Numbered from the stretch's first letter, positions 55,880-63,519 are shown. The stretch is DNA of 64,000 nucleotides from Polynucleobacter sp. 78F-HAINBA (GCF_018882325.1 NZ_JACVOQ010000001.1:124001-188000); one strand, 5' to 3'. Translations and numbers: made by a program. Notes: generated by a model from the sequence alone, not told the origin.

Positions 55880-58300
55880 TTAGCCACACGCTCCGACGTA
55901 ACCACAACTTGTGCAGTAATCACAGCCATCTTTTTTTATCATCGCATGAGCGCCACAGTCCGGACATTTTTTCCCAGCCATTAGGCCCCCGCCCGTGCTT
56001 TTTTGAGAATCAAGCTCACCAATCGTAAACTCCTCTGCAGCTTTAAATTCTGTAATTCCCCTTTTGGCTAGGATATTCTCAATAGCAAAAGCTACAGCAG
56101 CCACTTCAGAGTCATGCCACATTGGGGCTACAGCACCATCTTGCTTTTTCTTCGTTCCTAATCGAACAGGCCCTCTATCCCAAGCAACCTTCCTCATATC
56201 GCTTAAAGCTCTAGCAAGAAAGCCTCCCCGCGCTGCAAGAGAGAGCATTCGCATACTCGAAGTAATCCACTGCTGAGACTCTCCACTTTGACCTACAGGC
56301 ATAAAAAATTCAATTGCCCTCTCAACACTTGCTTTCTTGCCAGCAACCACCCCCTCAACAGTCAAAAAGGAAATAATTAAATACAGCGTTTTTTGCCCAT
56401 CCTGAGTCCAGTAATTAATTTTCTCAGCCACCGCAGGTAATTCGCCATTAGGACGGCGATCCACCACTTTTTTTGACGGACTATTTCTCCAATCCTCGCC
56501 ATCTAGATCTGCGCTTAAGGGATTCTCGTTTGGACTAGGAGTTACCTGCAATACCGAACCCAAAATACTATTGGGTCGATAGGTGGCCATTCCCTTGAGC
56601 CTGGACTTCCATGCCGTTAGATATAGATCCTTAAATTTCTCATAAGGATAATCTGCCGGAACATTTACCGTTTTTGAAATGGCGGTATCAATAAATGGTT
56701 GAACTGCTTCCATCATCAAAATATGATCTTCAGCAGACATTTCTAAGGCAGTTACGAAATACTCTGGCAATACATTGACGTCTCCACCCAATTCCTTATA
56801 CATCCTCCAAGCGTGATCCTCAACCGCATACTCTTTTGTTGAGCCATCAGCCTCTCTTTTCTTTCTGGTATATGTCCATGAGAAAGGAGGCTCAATTCCA
56901 TTTGATGCATTATCTGCGAATGCAAGACTCACTGTTCCAGTAGGCGCTATCGACAACAGGTGGCTATTTCTCAAGCCAAACTGCCGAATTTTTTTCTTCA
57001 AATCCTCACCAAGTCGACTCGCAAAATTTCCACCCGAAAGATATTGGTCGATATCCAAATCTGGAAATGACCCTTTCTCCTGAGCCAATGCAATTGAAGC
57101 CTCGTAGGAAATATCACGCAACTTTTCTGATATTTCCGCGGCCTTTAATCTCGCTGGAGCGCTGTTGTATGCCAGCTTAAGCATAATTAAGGCATCTCCA
57201 AGACCGGTAAAGCCTACGCCAATACGTCGCTTTGAGTGGGCCTCTAATCCCTGCTCTTCAAGTGGCCAGTATGTTGCATCCAAGACATTATCAAGCATGC
57301 GTACTTGAACCTTCACTACTTCAGAGAATTTATCGAAATCAAAATAAGGTTCACCTGAAAACCCGAAAGGATTGACGATAAATCTGGGGAGAATTATAGG
57401 GCCTAGGTCACAACAACCATAGGGAGGCAAGGGCTGCTCACCACAAGGATTGGTCGCCTCAATCCTCTCGCAATAATACAAATTATTATCCTGATTAATA
57501 TTGTCCAGAAATAAAATTCCAGGCTCGGCAAAATCATAGGCCGATTGCATAACCGCATCCCAAACATCTCTTGCTTTTACTTTCTTGTATACCCAGATTT
57601 GATCCGATTTTTGGTAAGCTCCATCCGCAATCAATAATTCACCAGGCTTTGCCTTGTGTACTAGCTCCATCTCCCCATCATTTTCAACCGATCGCATGAA
57701 ATCATTTGAAACGCCAACGGAGACATTGAAGTTATTCCATCGACCCGGCGTTCTTTTTGCCGTAATTAAATCCAATATATCTGGGTGGTCTATTCTCAAT
57801 ACGCCCATTTGAGCCCCCCGTCTTGATCCAGCGCTTTCTACTGTGGAGCAGGATTGATCAAATACATTGATGTAACTACAAGGGCCTGAAGCAATTGAGG
57901 CGGTTCCTTTGACCTCGGAACCTTTTGGTCGAATTCTAGAAAAGTCATACCCAACCCCGCCGCCACGACGCATAGTTTCGGCAGCCTGCTTTAAAGCCTC
58001 ATAAATACCAGGGTAACCATCCTCATCTAAGTCCTGAATACAATCTCCAACCGGCTGCACAAAGCAATTAATTAGAGTTGCCTTAATCCCAGTTCCCGCT
58101 GAGCTCATAATGCGACCGGCGCCAATGGCGCCTGCATTGAAATTCTCCAAGAATTTCTTCTCCACTTCTTCGCGTAGAGACGGCTCTTCTACTGAGGCGA
58201 GACTTTTTGCCACCCTTGCAAAAATAGTTTGCTCATCTTTTTCACCATTTTTTAAATACTTTTCAGCTAATACATCAAAACTAATTGGCTGCATAACCAT
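55880..58300 (-). CDS. nrdJ: adenosylcobalamin-dependent ribonucleotide reductase
   Basis: A class II, oxygen-independent reductase of 806 residues. SAGTGIKATLINCFVQPVGD is near the start, the active-site NPCGEQPLPPYGCCDLGP lies near residue 281-298, and a C-terminal zinc-ribbon-like region has CPDC and CDYCTSC. The class II type, which needs B12 and not oxygen, suits growth on nitrate. Start at 58300 or 58294 overlaps the previous gene's stop by 14-20 bases. Confidence 0.93.
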   Translation of the reverse strand: MVMQPISFDVLAEKYLKNGEKDEQTIFARVAKSLASVEEPSLREEVEKKFLENFNAGAIGAGRIMSSAGTGIKATLINCFVQPVGDCIQDLDEDGYPGIYEALKQAAETMRRGGGVGYDFSRIRPKGSEVKGTASIASGPCSYINVFDQSCSTVESAGSRRGAQMGVLRIDHPDILDLITAKRTPGRWNNFNVSVGVSNDFMRSVENDGEMELVHKAKPGELLIADGAYQKSDQIWVYKKVKARDVWDAVMQSAYDFAEPGILFLDNINQDNNLYYCERIEATNPCGEQPLPPYGCCDLGPIILPRFIVNPFGFSGEPYFDFDKFSEVVKVQVRMLDNVLDATYWPLEEQGLEAHSKRRIGVGFTGLGDALIMLKLAYNSAPARLKAAEISEKLRDISYEASIALAQEKGSFPDLDIDQYLSGGNFASRLGEDLKKKIRQFGLRNSHLLSIAPTGTVSLAFADNASNGIEPPFSWTYTRKKREADGSTKEYAVEDHAWRMYKELGGDVNVLPEYFVTALEMSAEDHILMMEAVQPFIDTAISKTVNVPADYPYEKFKDLYLTAWKSRLKGMATYRPNSILGSVLQVTPSPNENPLSADLDGEDWRNSPSKKVVDRRPNGELPAVAEKINYWTQDGQKTLYLIISFLTVEGVVAGKKASVERAIEFFMPVGQSGESQQWITSSMRMLSLAARGGFLARALSDMRKVAWDRGPVRLGTKKKQDGAVAPMWHDSEVAAVAFAIENILAKRGITEFKAAEEFTIGELDSQKSTGGGLMAGKKCPDCGAHAMIKKDGCDYCTSCGYVGACG

Positions 58301-59513
58301 AATTTTCTGGCTCCACTTCTGACAATAATTGGGTAATTAATTCGATGACGGGGCGTATCTGATTGCCAAAAGGTAAGGCGCCGGCCCCTCGAAAAAACAA
58401 CCCTTTCTGTACATTGCCAGTAAGGGCGCTCCCAAGGACCTTATCAATGCAAAATTGACCCCATGAACTATTACCATCACGCAAGCCGCAATCATGAAGG
58501 CAATCAAAAATCATTGTGCAACGTGGTTTTTTGCGAGCCGTACCTTGCAGAATGCTCTCAACCTTTAGATACTTTCCAAGCCAGGGAGTTTTGACTGCTC
58601 TAGCTGGAAGTCCAGCCACACTTAAAAACTCAACTAAATCCTTTTGTTTGGCATTAGCCAGCACATGTTTAAATGCCTCGTCAGCGTCGCTCTCACAAGT
58701 TACCGCAAAAGCAGTGCCTAACTGGACGCCAGATGCTCCAAGTGCCTGCAAGCGCTTAATGTCTTGTAAGGAAGAAACTCCGCCAGCTGCAATTAGCGGA
58801 ATCTGCCCTTCAATTCCGATGGATTTAAAAAAAGTAAGCACCTCAGGGATGACATTTTCAAAATCAAATTTTGGGTTGTGAATATCCCCCACGCTAGATG
58901 CCCCTACATGCCCTCCAGCCAATCTAGGATTCTCGATCACAATGGCATCAGGAAGACGCCCTTTCTTCATCCATTTTTTTACTAATAATTGAACGCCTCT
59001 AGATTCTGACAGAATTGGAATCAAAATGGCATCCGGAAAATCTGCCGCTAGATCCGGTAAATCAAGCGGTAAGCCGGCACCCACTACGATGGCATCAGCT
59101 CCATTCTCTAAGGAACACCTTACATAGGCGGCATACTCATTCACAGCCTTCATGACATTTACTGCAATTAAACCAAATCCCTCAGAATCTACTTTAGCCT
59201 GGGTAATTTCCCGCCTTAATGCCTCAATGTTCGCTTTATTAATGACCTCTCGACTATCCGAACAAGGAGATAGGTGTTGGGTCTCTTGCATTAAGTCTGG
59301 ATGCAAACGTCTCAAATCAATGGAGGAGATCGTTCCCATGCCTCCATTTTTTGCAACTGCGCCCGCAAGACGATGAGCTGATACCCCTACACCCATACCG
59401 CCTTGCACAATAGGAAGAATTGTCTTGCCTTTGATGACTAGCGGTGTAATCCCGCTCTTAGTTAGTAGATCTCCTGAAAAGGAAGGAATCATCATATTCA
59501 TTGGCATACCCAT
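58281..59513 (-). CDS. nitronate monooxygenase/2-nitropropane dioxygenase-like enzyme
   Basis: A 410-residue FMN TIM-barrel protein. GGMGVGVSAHRLAGAVAKNGGMG gives the flavin entry, GAGLPLDLPDL and IPLIAAGGVSSLQDIKRLQALGASGVQLGTAF the phosphate-binding end. Subfamily details differ from classical NMO (cysteine-rich C-terminus CTMIFDCLHDCGLRDG), so enoyl reductase-like roles are also open. It overlaps nrdJ, suggesting coupled translation. Confidence 0.8.
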   Translation of the reverse strand: MGMPMNMMIPSFSGDLLTKSGITPLVIKGKTILPIVQGGMGVGVSAHRLAGAVAKNGGMGTISSIDLRRLHPDLMQETQHLSPCSDSREVINKANIEALRREITQAKVDSEGFGLIAVNVMKAVNEYAAYVRCSLENGADAIVVGAGLPLDLPDLAADFPDAILIPILSESRGVQLLVKKWMKKGRLPDAIVIENPRLAGGHVGASSVGDIHNPKFDFENVIPEVLTFFKSIGIEGQIPLIAAGGVSSLQDIKRLQALGASGVQLGTAFAVTCESDADEAFKHVLANAKQKDLVEFLSVAGLPARAVKTPWLGKYLKVESILQGTARKKPRCTMIFDCLHDCGLRDGNSSWGQFCIDKVLGSALTGNVQKGLFFRGAGALPFGNQIRPVIELITQLLSEVEPENYGYAAN

Positions 59514-59546
59514 ATAAGAGACTGCGCTATCAACTCAATAGCGCCA

Positions 59547-60701
59547 CTACCCTGGTTGCCCATCCAAGCGGGGCTTGGTAAGCCAAGGAAAGTACTTGTA
59601 GATGTAAAGAATGAAAGCCAAACACCAGCAGATACCAGCTAACCCAATCGTAAAATGGAACCAAACGCCCACTGTTAAATGCGCAACCATCCAAATGACT
59701 GCTGTCACCTGCACCAATACATAACAGCTCACTTCTATTGCCCCTGCCTTAATCAGCCTGCCTGTATGCCCCATAGCCGTTCTGGTAATCATGCCAATAA
59801 TTAAGCCGCCCGTAGCACCAATACCAAAAGCATGCAGAGCGATATACATGGAGACCAGCCCAAAAGATGAAAAGCCGAGGAGGATAAAACCTAAAGGAAT
59901 CCAAAAATAGGCAGCGTGTAGGATCCATACGATTGGCTTGGATCGTGTAGCCAAAGGCTTCCAACCTAACAGCAAAATAAACTGTAATACGCCGGTCAGA
60001 ATGCATATGAGAGCAGTAACAACGCTGACTGAAAAGAATATCCAAAGCAAAAAGGACGTCGCACTGAATGCCAGCACAACAGTTGCAAATGATTTATTGC
60101 GAAACTGCTTTATTCCCACAATGGCATTCGCGGTAAAGCTTGGAATAACTCGACCACCAATCATGATTTCAATCATCACAATTAAGAATAACGATGAGAT
60201 CAAAGGAACATTGCTATCAATACCGATATGTCCATAAGCAGACATATAGAACAATCCATTCAGTATCCCCAAAACACTGAGAATAAGAGGCAGGAAAAGA
60301 TTTCTCACCATACTTCTTTGTAATATCAACTTACCAATAATCATTGCGATGATCGGCAAAAACAGAATGTCAATAATCACAAAATACGAACTAAATAACG
60401 GACCAAGTCGTCCCGCAATCCAGAAAAATGCTAGCAGCATTAACGATCTGCCCTTAGGTGTCTCAAGTCCCGTCCATGATCTAACTGCAGTTAGGGAGAA
60501 GCCAGCTACAACTGTTGTTGCAAACCCAAAAATCATTTCATGAGCATGCCACTGAATTCCAGGAATCGAGCCAATCCCTCGAATGCCTGAACCACTAAGC
60601 TCCATCAGCCATTCCAAAATAGCCGCTACAGACCAAAATGCCGCCAATAAATAAAATGGTCTAAAGCCTAGCGCAAAAAGAGGGGTGGTCTTTTTTGTCA
60701 T
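59547..60701 (-). CDS. nnrS: NnrS family heme-copper membrane protein
   Basis: NnrS proteins are heme- and copper-containing membrane proteins that protect against nitric oxide and related stress. The 384-residue protein has about 12 hydrophobic helices. ALGFRPFYLLAAFWS and GIQWHAHEMIFGFATTVVAGF are characteristic early blocks, and ALHAFGIGATGGLIIGMITRTAMGHTGR is the conserved late one. It begins 11 bp after the PAS gene stop. Confidence 0.93.
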   Translation of the reverse strand: MTKKTTPLFALGFRPFYLLAAFWSVAAILEWLMELSGSGIRGIGSIPGIQWHAHEMIFGFATTVVAGFSLTAVRSWTGLETPKGRSLMLLAFFWIAGRLGPLFSSYFVIIDILFLPIIAMIIGKLILQRSMVRNLFLPLILSVLGILNGLFYMSAYGHIGIDSNVPLISSLFLIVMIEIMIGGRVIPSFTANAIVGIKQFRNKSFATVVLAFSATSFLLWIFFSVSVVTALICILTGVLQFILLLGWKPLATRSKPIVWILHAAYFWIPLGFILLGFSSFGLVSMYIALHAFGIGATGGLIIGMITRTAMGHTGRLIKAGAIEVSCYVLVQVTAVIWMVAHLTVGVWFHFTIGLAGICWCLAFILYIYKYFPWLTKPRLDGQPG

Positions 60702-60712
60702 ATCTACTTTAA

Positions 60713-61138
60713 TTAAGACTTCGCCTCTAATTCTGCAATGCGCTTTTTGAGTTCACGATCTGTCTGAAAGCGCTCTGTATCATCCCTAACAATGGCTGCG
60801 ATAGCGCCTACATTGCCATCTTCATCCATCAGCATTGCCACTGTAAAAGCAATTGATAAAGCTTTGCCTTCTTTGTGAAGGGCCGGTACGGTGAGCAAGG
60901 TAGAACCGTAGCGGGTCGTTCCCGTTTCCATGGATTTTTTATACCCATCCCAGTGCCGTAATCTAAAACGCTCTGGCGTAATGATGTCCAAACTTTTGCC
61001 TAGAGCTTCAGCAGCCGAGTATCCGAAAATTCTTTCTGCAGATGCATTCCAAAAAACAATATCACCTTTGGCATCTGAAATCACAACACCATCACCCATC
61101 ACGTTGGCTAATTTCTCAAAATCAACTTGGTATTTCAT
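60713..61138 (-). CDS. single PAS-domain protein
   Basis: A 141-residue protein that is one PAS S-box domain (residues about 8-125) and a short helical tail. DGVVISDAKGDIVFWNASAERIFGYSAAEALGKSL opens it. RLRHWDGYKKSMETG sits where FixL has its heme-histidine segment, but the His is one residue displaced, so heme binding is only a possibility. No output domain is attached. It starts the run PAS-nnrS-NMO-nrdJ. Confidence 0.85.
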   Translation of the reverse strand: MKYQVDFEKLANVMGDGVVISDAKGDIVFWNASAERIFGYSAAEALGKSLDIITPERFRLRHWDGYKKSMETGTTRYGSTLLTVPALHKEGKALSIAFTVAMLMDEDGNVGAIAAIVRDDTERFQTDRELKKRIAELEAKS

Positions 61139-61286
61139 ATTCAGACAAACTCCGTAAGCTAGGGATCAAAAGGTCTATTGTTTTTAGATTTTTGGATTCT
61201 CCACGTAACCATGGGTTATTGAAATAGCTCTATAGAACTATGCCCAACAATAAGGTCTCTTTAAACGCTTGAAATGCAGACTTCAT

Positions 61287-61300
61287 TTGCCATAAATCAA
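61287..61300. promoter_or_regulatory. FNR-like site
   Basis: TTGCCATAAATCAA matches 8 of 10 defined bases of the FNR consensus TTGAT-N4-ATCAA. It lies 44 bases before the DUF3079 ATG and about 150 bases before the PAS start, so it could serve either. Only eye matching was used. Confidence 0.35.
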
Positions 61301-61344
61301 ATACTTGGAGATAAACATAGGTTTAAATACACATAAAAATTGAT

Positions 61345-61551
61345 ATGCTAAAAAAATTTCCCCTCAACCCACCACATCCAGAACGAGTATGCTGGGGATG
61401 CGAGAGATATTGCCCGTCGAATTCAATGGCATGTGGAAATGGATCCGATAGAACACAGCATCCCCATGAGCTTTTTGGAGATGGCTGGGAAAGCTGGGGG
61501 CTAGATGATCGAAAGTCTTTTAATCATCTGAAGAAATCAGAATATAAATGA
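61345..61551 (+). CDS. DUF3079 protein
   Basis: A 68-residue protein with four cysteines, C16, C19, C23 and C30, in ERVCWGCERYCPSNSMACG, then GSDRTQHPHELFGDGW. This is the DUF3079 pattern. A Zn or Fe site is likely, function unknown. It is divergent from the PAS-nnrS run and is followed by the intron relic. Confidence 0.88.
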   Translation: MLKKFPLNPPHPERVCWGCERYCPSNSMACGNGSDRTQHPHELFGDGWESWGLDDRKSFNHLKKSEYK

Positions 61552-61610
61552 ACGATCTGTTATTGCTAGAGTCGCTCCGCGGTTAATTAAATCACCGCTT
61601 AAAAGACAAA

Positions 61611-61645
61611 GCCCCCACAGGACTTGAACCAGGGGCCAAAGCATT
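61611..61645 (-). pseudogene. 3' exon of a tRNA-Ile(CAU)-like gene, right relic
   Basis: The minus strand starts AATGCTTTGG directly after the group I intron, continues with CCTGG-TTCAAGT-CC, a T arm, and ends in GTGGGGGC with no CCA. It matches the 3' half of the left relic at 36739. There is no 5' tRNA half before the intron. Confidence 0.75.
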
Positions 61646-61862
61646 CCGGTTTGTGTGGCTTTCACTCCTCCATGGACTATGCATTCATCATATAAAGATT
61701 TGCATCCTTACTTAGATGGTTGCCGTCTAGTCTCTATACCTTCAATAGCACTTTCGCACTGAAGCTTGGCTCGACGTTAGCGTATTCATTTCTGAACTTA
61801 GCTTTCTCCGAATTTGACACCATCCCTTATGCAGTTTCCACGCATAAGGCACAACTTTCGCT
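61646..61862 (-). ncRNA. group I intron, Azoarcus tRNA-Ile type
   Basis: The 217-nt minus-strand RNA has the Azoarcus intron features in order: internal guide GUG that can pair with CAU at the 5' junction; P2 CCUUAUGC/GCAUAAGG; GAUGGUGUCAAAUUCGG with GAUGGU pairing with ACCAUC as P3; GAGCCAAGCUUC; GUAUAGAGACUAGACGGC with ACUA pairing with UAGU in GCAUAGUCC as P7; P8 UAAGGAU/AUCUUUA; and the end CACACAAACCGG with terminal G. P9 is shorter than in Azoarcus (205 nt). The core looks intact, but the 5' exon is not a tRNA, so it is an orphan. Confidence 0.88.
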
Positions 61863-61947
61863 ATGAGGCGGATATCCAAAGAAAACCACTGGGATTTCAA
61901 GGTATTACCTCACCTGTTTATCGATGTTGGAGCGTTTGTGTGACTAA
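61863..61947 (-). repeat. RT-end segment, right copy
   Basis: This segment of about 85 bp, from TTAGTCACACAAA to CTCAT, joins the end of the reverse-transcriptase frame to the intron. It is related to 36777-36864 in order and orientation. The RT stop codon TGA lies inside it at 61910-61912. Confidence 0.65.
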
Positions 61948-62266
61948 CCTCCTTGCCAGCATTCGATACCCAATGAGATTTAGAAAAATAGCTCTTAAGT
62001 TCCGCAGTTACCTCAATTAATCTCTGCTGATCATTCGAAGAAATCAAGATATCGTCCATATAGACGCTCAAAGATAAAGATTTATCCCTTTTAATTCTTT
62101 TTAAGAAAATCCCTAGGCTAGATTTATCAAGACAGATAGAAGCCAGTATTGCTGACTGAATAAAGCCAAATGGAAGCATCAACTTTCGCTCAAGGAGTCC
62201 TGGGATTCTTACTGTTGACTGTTTTGCAATATCCCTACTTAAGTTATATCCAAAGTAAGGTTTGAG
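61910..62266 (-). pseudogene. reverse transcriptase fragment
   Basis: The minus-strand frame has LKPYFGYNLSRD, KLMLPFGFIQSAILAS (motif B-like) and SVYMDDILIS with the catalytic YxDD, then SSNDQQRLIEVTAELKSYF. These are the palm motifs of bacterial retron- or defence-type RTs. There is no start codon and the N-terminus with motif A is missing. Upstream it breaks into the reverse complement of a tautomerase fragment near 62264. The RT class cannot be set. Confidence 0.8.
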
Positions 62267-62428
62267 GGTACCAAAGATGAGAAGGCTCGGTACATCAAGG
62301 AAGCATTTGAGAGTTTTGAACGTGTCCTAGGCAATCTTCATGAAGAAAGCTATATCTACGTACAAGATGTCAGGGCTGCTAGCTATGGGTATGGTGGCAA
62401 GACCCAGGAATATCGATATCATCAATAA
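62264..62428 (+). pseudogene. tautomerase C-terminal fragment
   Basis: The plus frame EGTKDEKARYIKEAF, then FERVLG, EESYIYVQDVRAASYGYGG and QEYRY, up to TAA at 62426, matches the C-terminal part of 4-oxalocrotonate tautomerase-like proteins. The N-terminal two-thirds are missing; the cut meets the RT fragment head-on. Confidence 0.75.
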
Positions 62429-62446
62429 TTCAGCAAATACACTCAT

Positions 62447-62470
62447 AACCCTCTGAAATATCAGGGGTTT
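62447..62470 (+). terminator. hairpin after the tautomerase fragment
   Basis: AACCCTCTGA and TCAGGGGTTT pair with one wobble and one mismatch around AATA. Only TTT follows, so activity is uncertain. Confidence 0.4.
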
Positions 62471-62494
62471 ATGACTAGATAATTGAGCATAATT

Positions 62495-62516
62495 CTCTAG
62501 GAAAATAGACCTAGAG
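62495..62516. promoter_or_regulatory. inverted repeat before the toxin module
   Basis: CTCTAGG and CCTAGAG are perfect 7-bp arms with an AAAATAGA spacer, ending 16 bases before the antitoxin GTG. This is a usual position for an autoregulatory operator of a toxin-antitoxin unit. Confidence 0.45.
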
Positions 62517-62532
62517 TCACTAAAATAGATCC

Positions 62533-62730
62533 GTGCTAACAAAGTTTTCAACCCAATCTCAGGTCCGCCAATACGACGCCTCTAACGCTGTGGCCTCTGC
62601 TCGGATTGAGGGTATTACTCCCACTAAACAGTTAGAGCTAAGCCTTACTGATTACGTTACTGGCAACAAGAGTATCGGACAAATACTGGAAGAAACCAAA
62701 CAACGTTATGCCGCAAATCGACCCAAATGA
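62533..62730 (+). CDS. VbhA-like small antitoxin
   Basis: A 65-residue protein starting with GTG. ASNAVASARIEGITP and YVTGNKSIGQILEE give the VbhA antitoxin layout. S22-A-R-I-E26-G27 fits the (S/T)xxxE(G/N) motif by which such antitoxins obstruct the ATP site of Fic toxins. Here the partner is a zeta-type kinase and no Fic gene is present. The stop overlaps the zeta start in ATGA. Confidence 0.75.
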   Translation: MLTKFSTQSQVRQYDASNAVASARIEGITPTKQLELSLTDYVTGNKSIGQILEETKQRYAANRPK

Positions 62731-63245
62731 CGTCCGCAATAAATAAAAAAATTATCATCATTGCAGGACCTAATGGGGCTGGTAAAACTACTTTTGCCAA
62801 AAACTTCTTACCGCAAGAAGCTCATACATTTCGTTTTATTAATGCTGATCTTATAGCGGCTGGTTTGGCACCATTTAATCCTGAATCTGTTGCATTCAAG
62901 GCGGCTCGCTTGATGCTCAATGAGTTGGATGAATACACCAAAGCAGGTGAAAGTTTTGCATTTGAAACCACGTTATCCGGCACCCATTATCTACAACGCA
63001 TTCAAGAGTGGAAAGACTTGGGCTACACAATCAAGCTCTGGTTTATTGCCCTAAGTTCTCCTGAATTAGCCATCTCTCGAGTAGCAGAGCGAGTTGCACA
63101 GGGCGGACACAATATTCCTGAAGAAGTCATTCGTAGGCGCTATCGAGCAGGATTAGAGAATCTCCCAAAGTATCAAAAAGCTGTAAACTCATGGGTACTG
63201 CTTGATGGTGATTTAACGGAATTAGAAAAGATTGCTCAAGGCTAG
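62727..63245 (+). CDS. zeta-toxin family kinase
   Basis: A 172-residue P-loop protein. Walker A IAGPNGAGKTTFAKN is at residues 12-26, INADLIAAGLAPF and AFETTLSG follow, and RRYRAGLENL gives the late arginine block. Zeta/PezT toxins phosphorylate UDP-N-acetylglucosamine, blocking wall synthesis. Substrate here is inferred. It lies between the VbhA-like antitoxin and a small third gene. Confidence 0.88.
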   Translation: MTSAINKKIIIIAGPNGAGKTTFAKNFLPQEAHTFRFINADLIAAGLAPFNPESVAFKAARLMLNELDEYTKAGESFAFETTLSGTHYLQRIQEWKDLGYTIKLWFIALSSPELAISRVAERVAQGGHNIPEEVIRRRYRAGLENLPKYQKAVNSWVLLDGDLTELEKIAQG

Positions 63246-63247
63246 AA

Positions 63248-63445
63248 ATGATTATTCCAACTCCAGATATCCTCAATTCACCAGATCCTGACATATCAGG
63301 CTCCTACTTCGCTATTAAACGTGCTAGAAAAGCAGCGATAGACTTGGCAATCCAAACCAATACCGCAATCGTGACCACAGTTAATGGCAAGATAGTGCGG
63401 ATCCCTGCCGCAGAACTCATTAAGCAGCGGCAACTTACGGCCTAA
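63248..63445 (+). CDS. small hypothetical protein after zeta
   Basis: A 65-residue frame 2 bases after zeta, with IPTPDILNSPDPD at the start and AIVTTVNGKIVRIPAAEL later. I do not recognise a domain. Its tight spacing argues that it is a third member of the toxin unit, and it ends just before the att repeat. Confidence 0.6.
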   Translation: MIIPTPDILNSPDPDISGSYFAIKRARKAAIDLAIQTNTAIVTTVNGKIVRIPAAELIKQRQLTA

Positions 63446-63448
63446 ACA

Positions 63449-63485
63449 CCGTTGGTCGCGAGTTCGAATCTCGCCCGACCCACCA
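63449..63485 (+). repeat. attachment-like repeat, right copy
   Basis: This is an exact 37-bp copy of the tRNA-Lys 3' end (36442-36478), same orientation, without the rest of the tRNA. It marks the right island boundary. Confidence 0.92.
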
Positions 63486-63495
63486 AGCAATACTA

Positions 63496-63519
63496 AGCCT
63501 CGCTTTTGCGGGGCTTTTT
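63496..63519 (+). terminator. terminator past the right att repeat
   Basis: AGCCTCGC and GCGGGGCT pair with one wobble around TTTT and run into TTTTT. It is 10 bases past the repeat, as a native tRNA-Lys terminator would be. Confidence 0.85.

Larger units (their letters stand above)
36479..63485. mobile_element. 27-kb genomic island in tRNA-Lys carrying nitrate-respiration genes
   Basis: The island is bounded by the 37-bp tRNA-Lys direct repeat. The cargo includes an exporter, nar genes, nrdJ, nnrS, a PAS protein, mobile-element debris and a zeta-toxin module. A terminator that would suit the tRNA lies just past the right repeat, as expected if the original downstream DNA had been displaced. 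No integrase, recombinase or conjugation gene was found inside, so the island may be immobile now or was moved by a helper. Confidence 0.85.

Noticed and set aside
61814-62020. Plus-strand 68-codon frame over the intron and RT fragment
   Set aside because: It has a TTG start, no recognisable product, and lies antisense to the structured intron and the RT frame.
62327-62551. Minus-strand 74-codon frame
   Set aside because: It is antisense to the tautomerase fragment and the leader of the toxin module, with no family features.
63296-63490. Minus-strand frame over the right att repeat
   Set aside because: It is antisense to the small gene after zeta and to the tRNA-derived repeat; it has the same tRNA-shadow peptide type.
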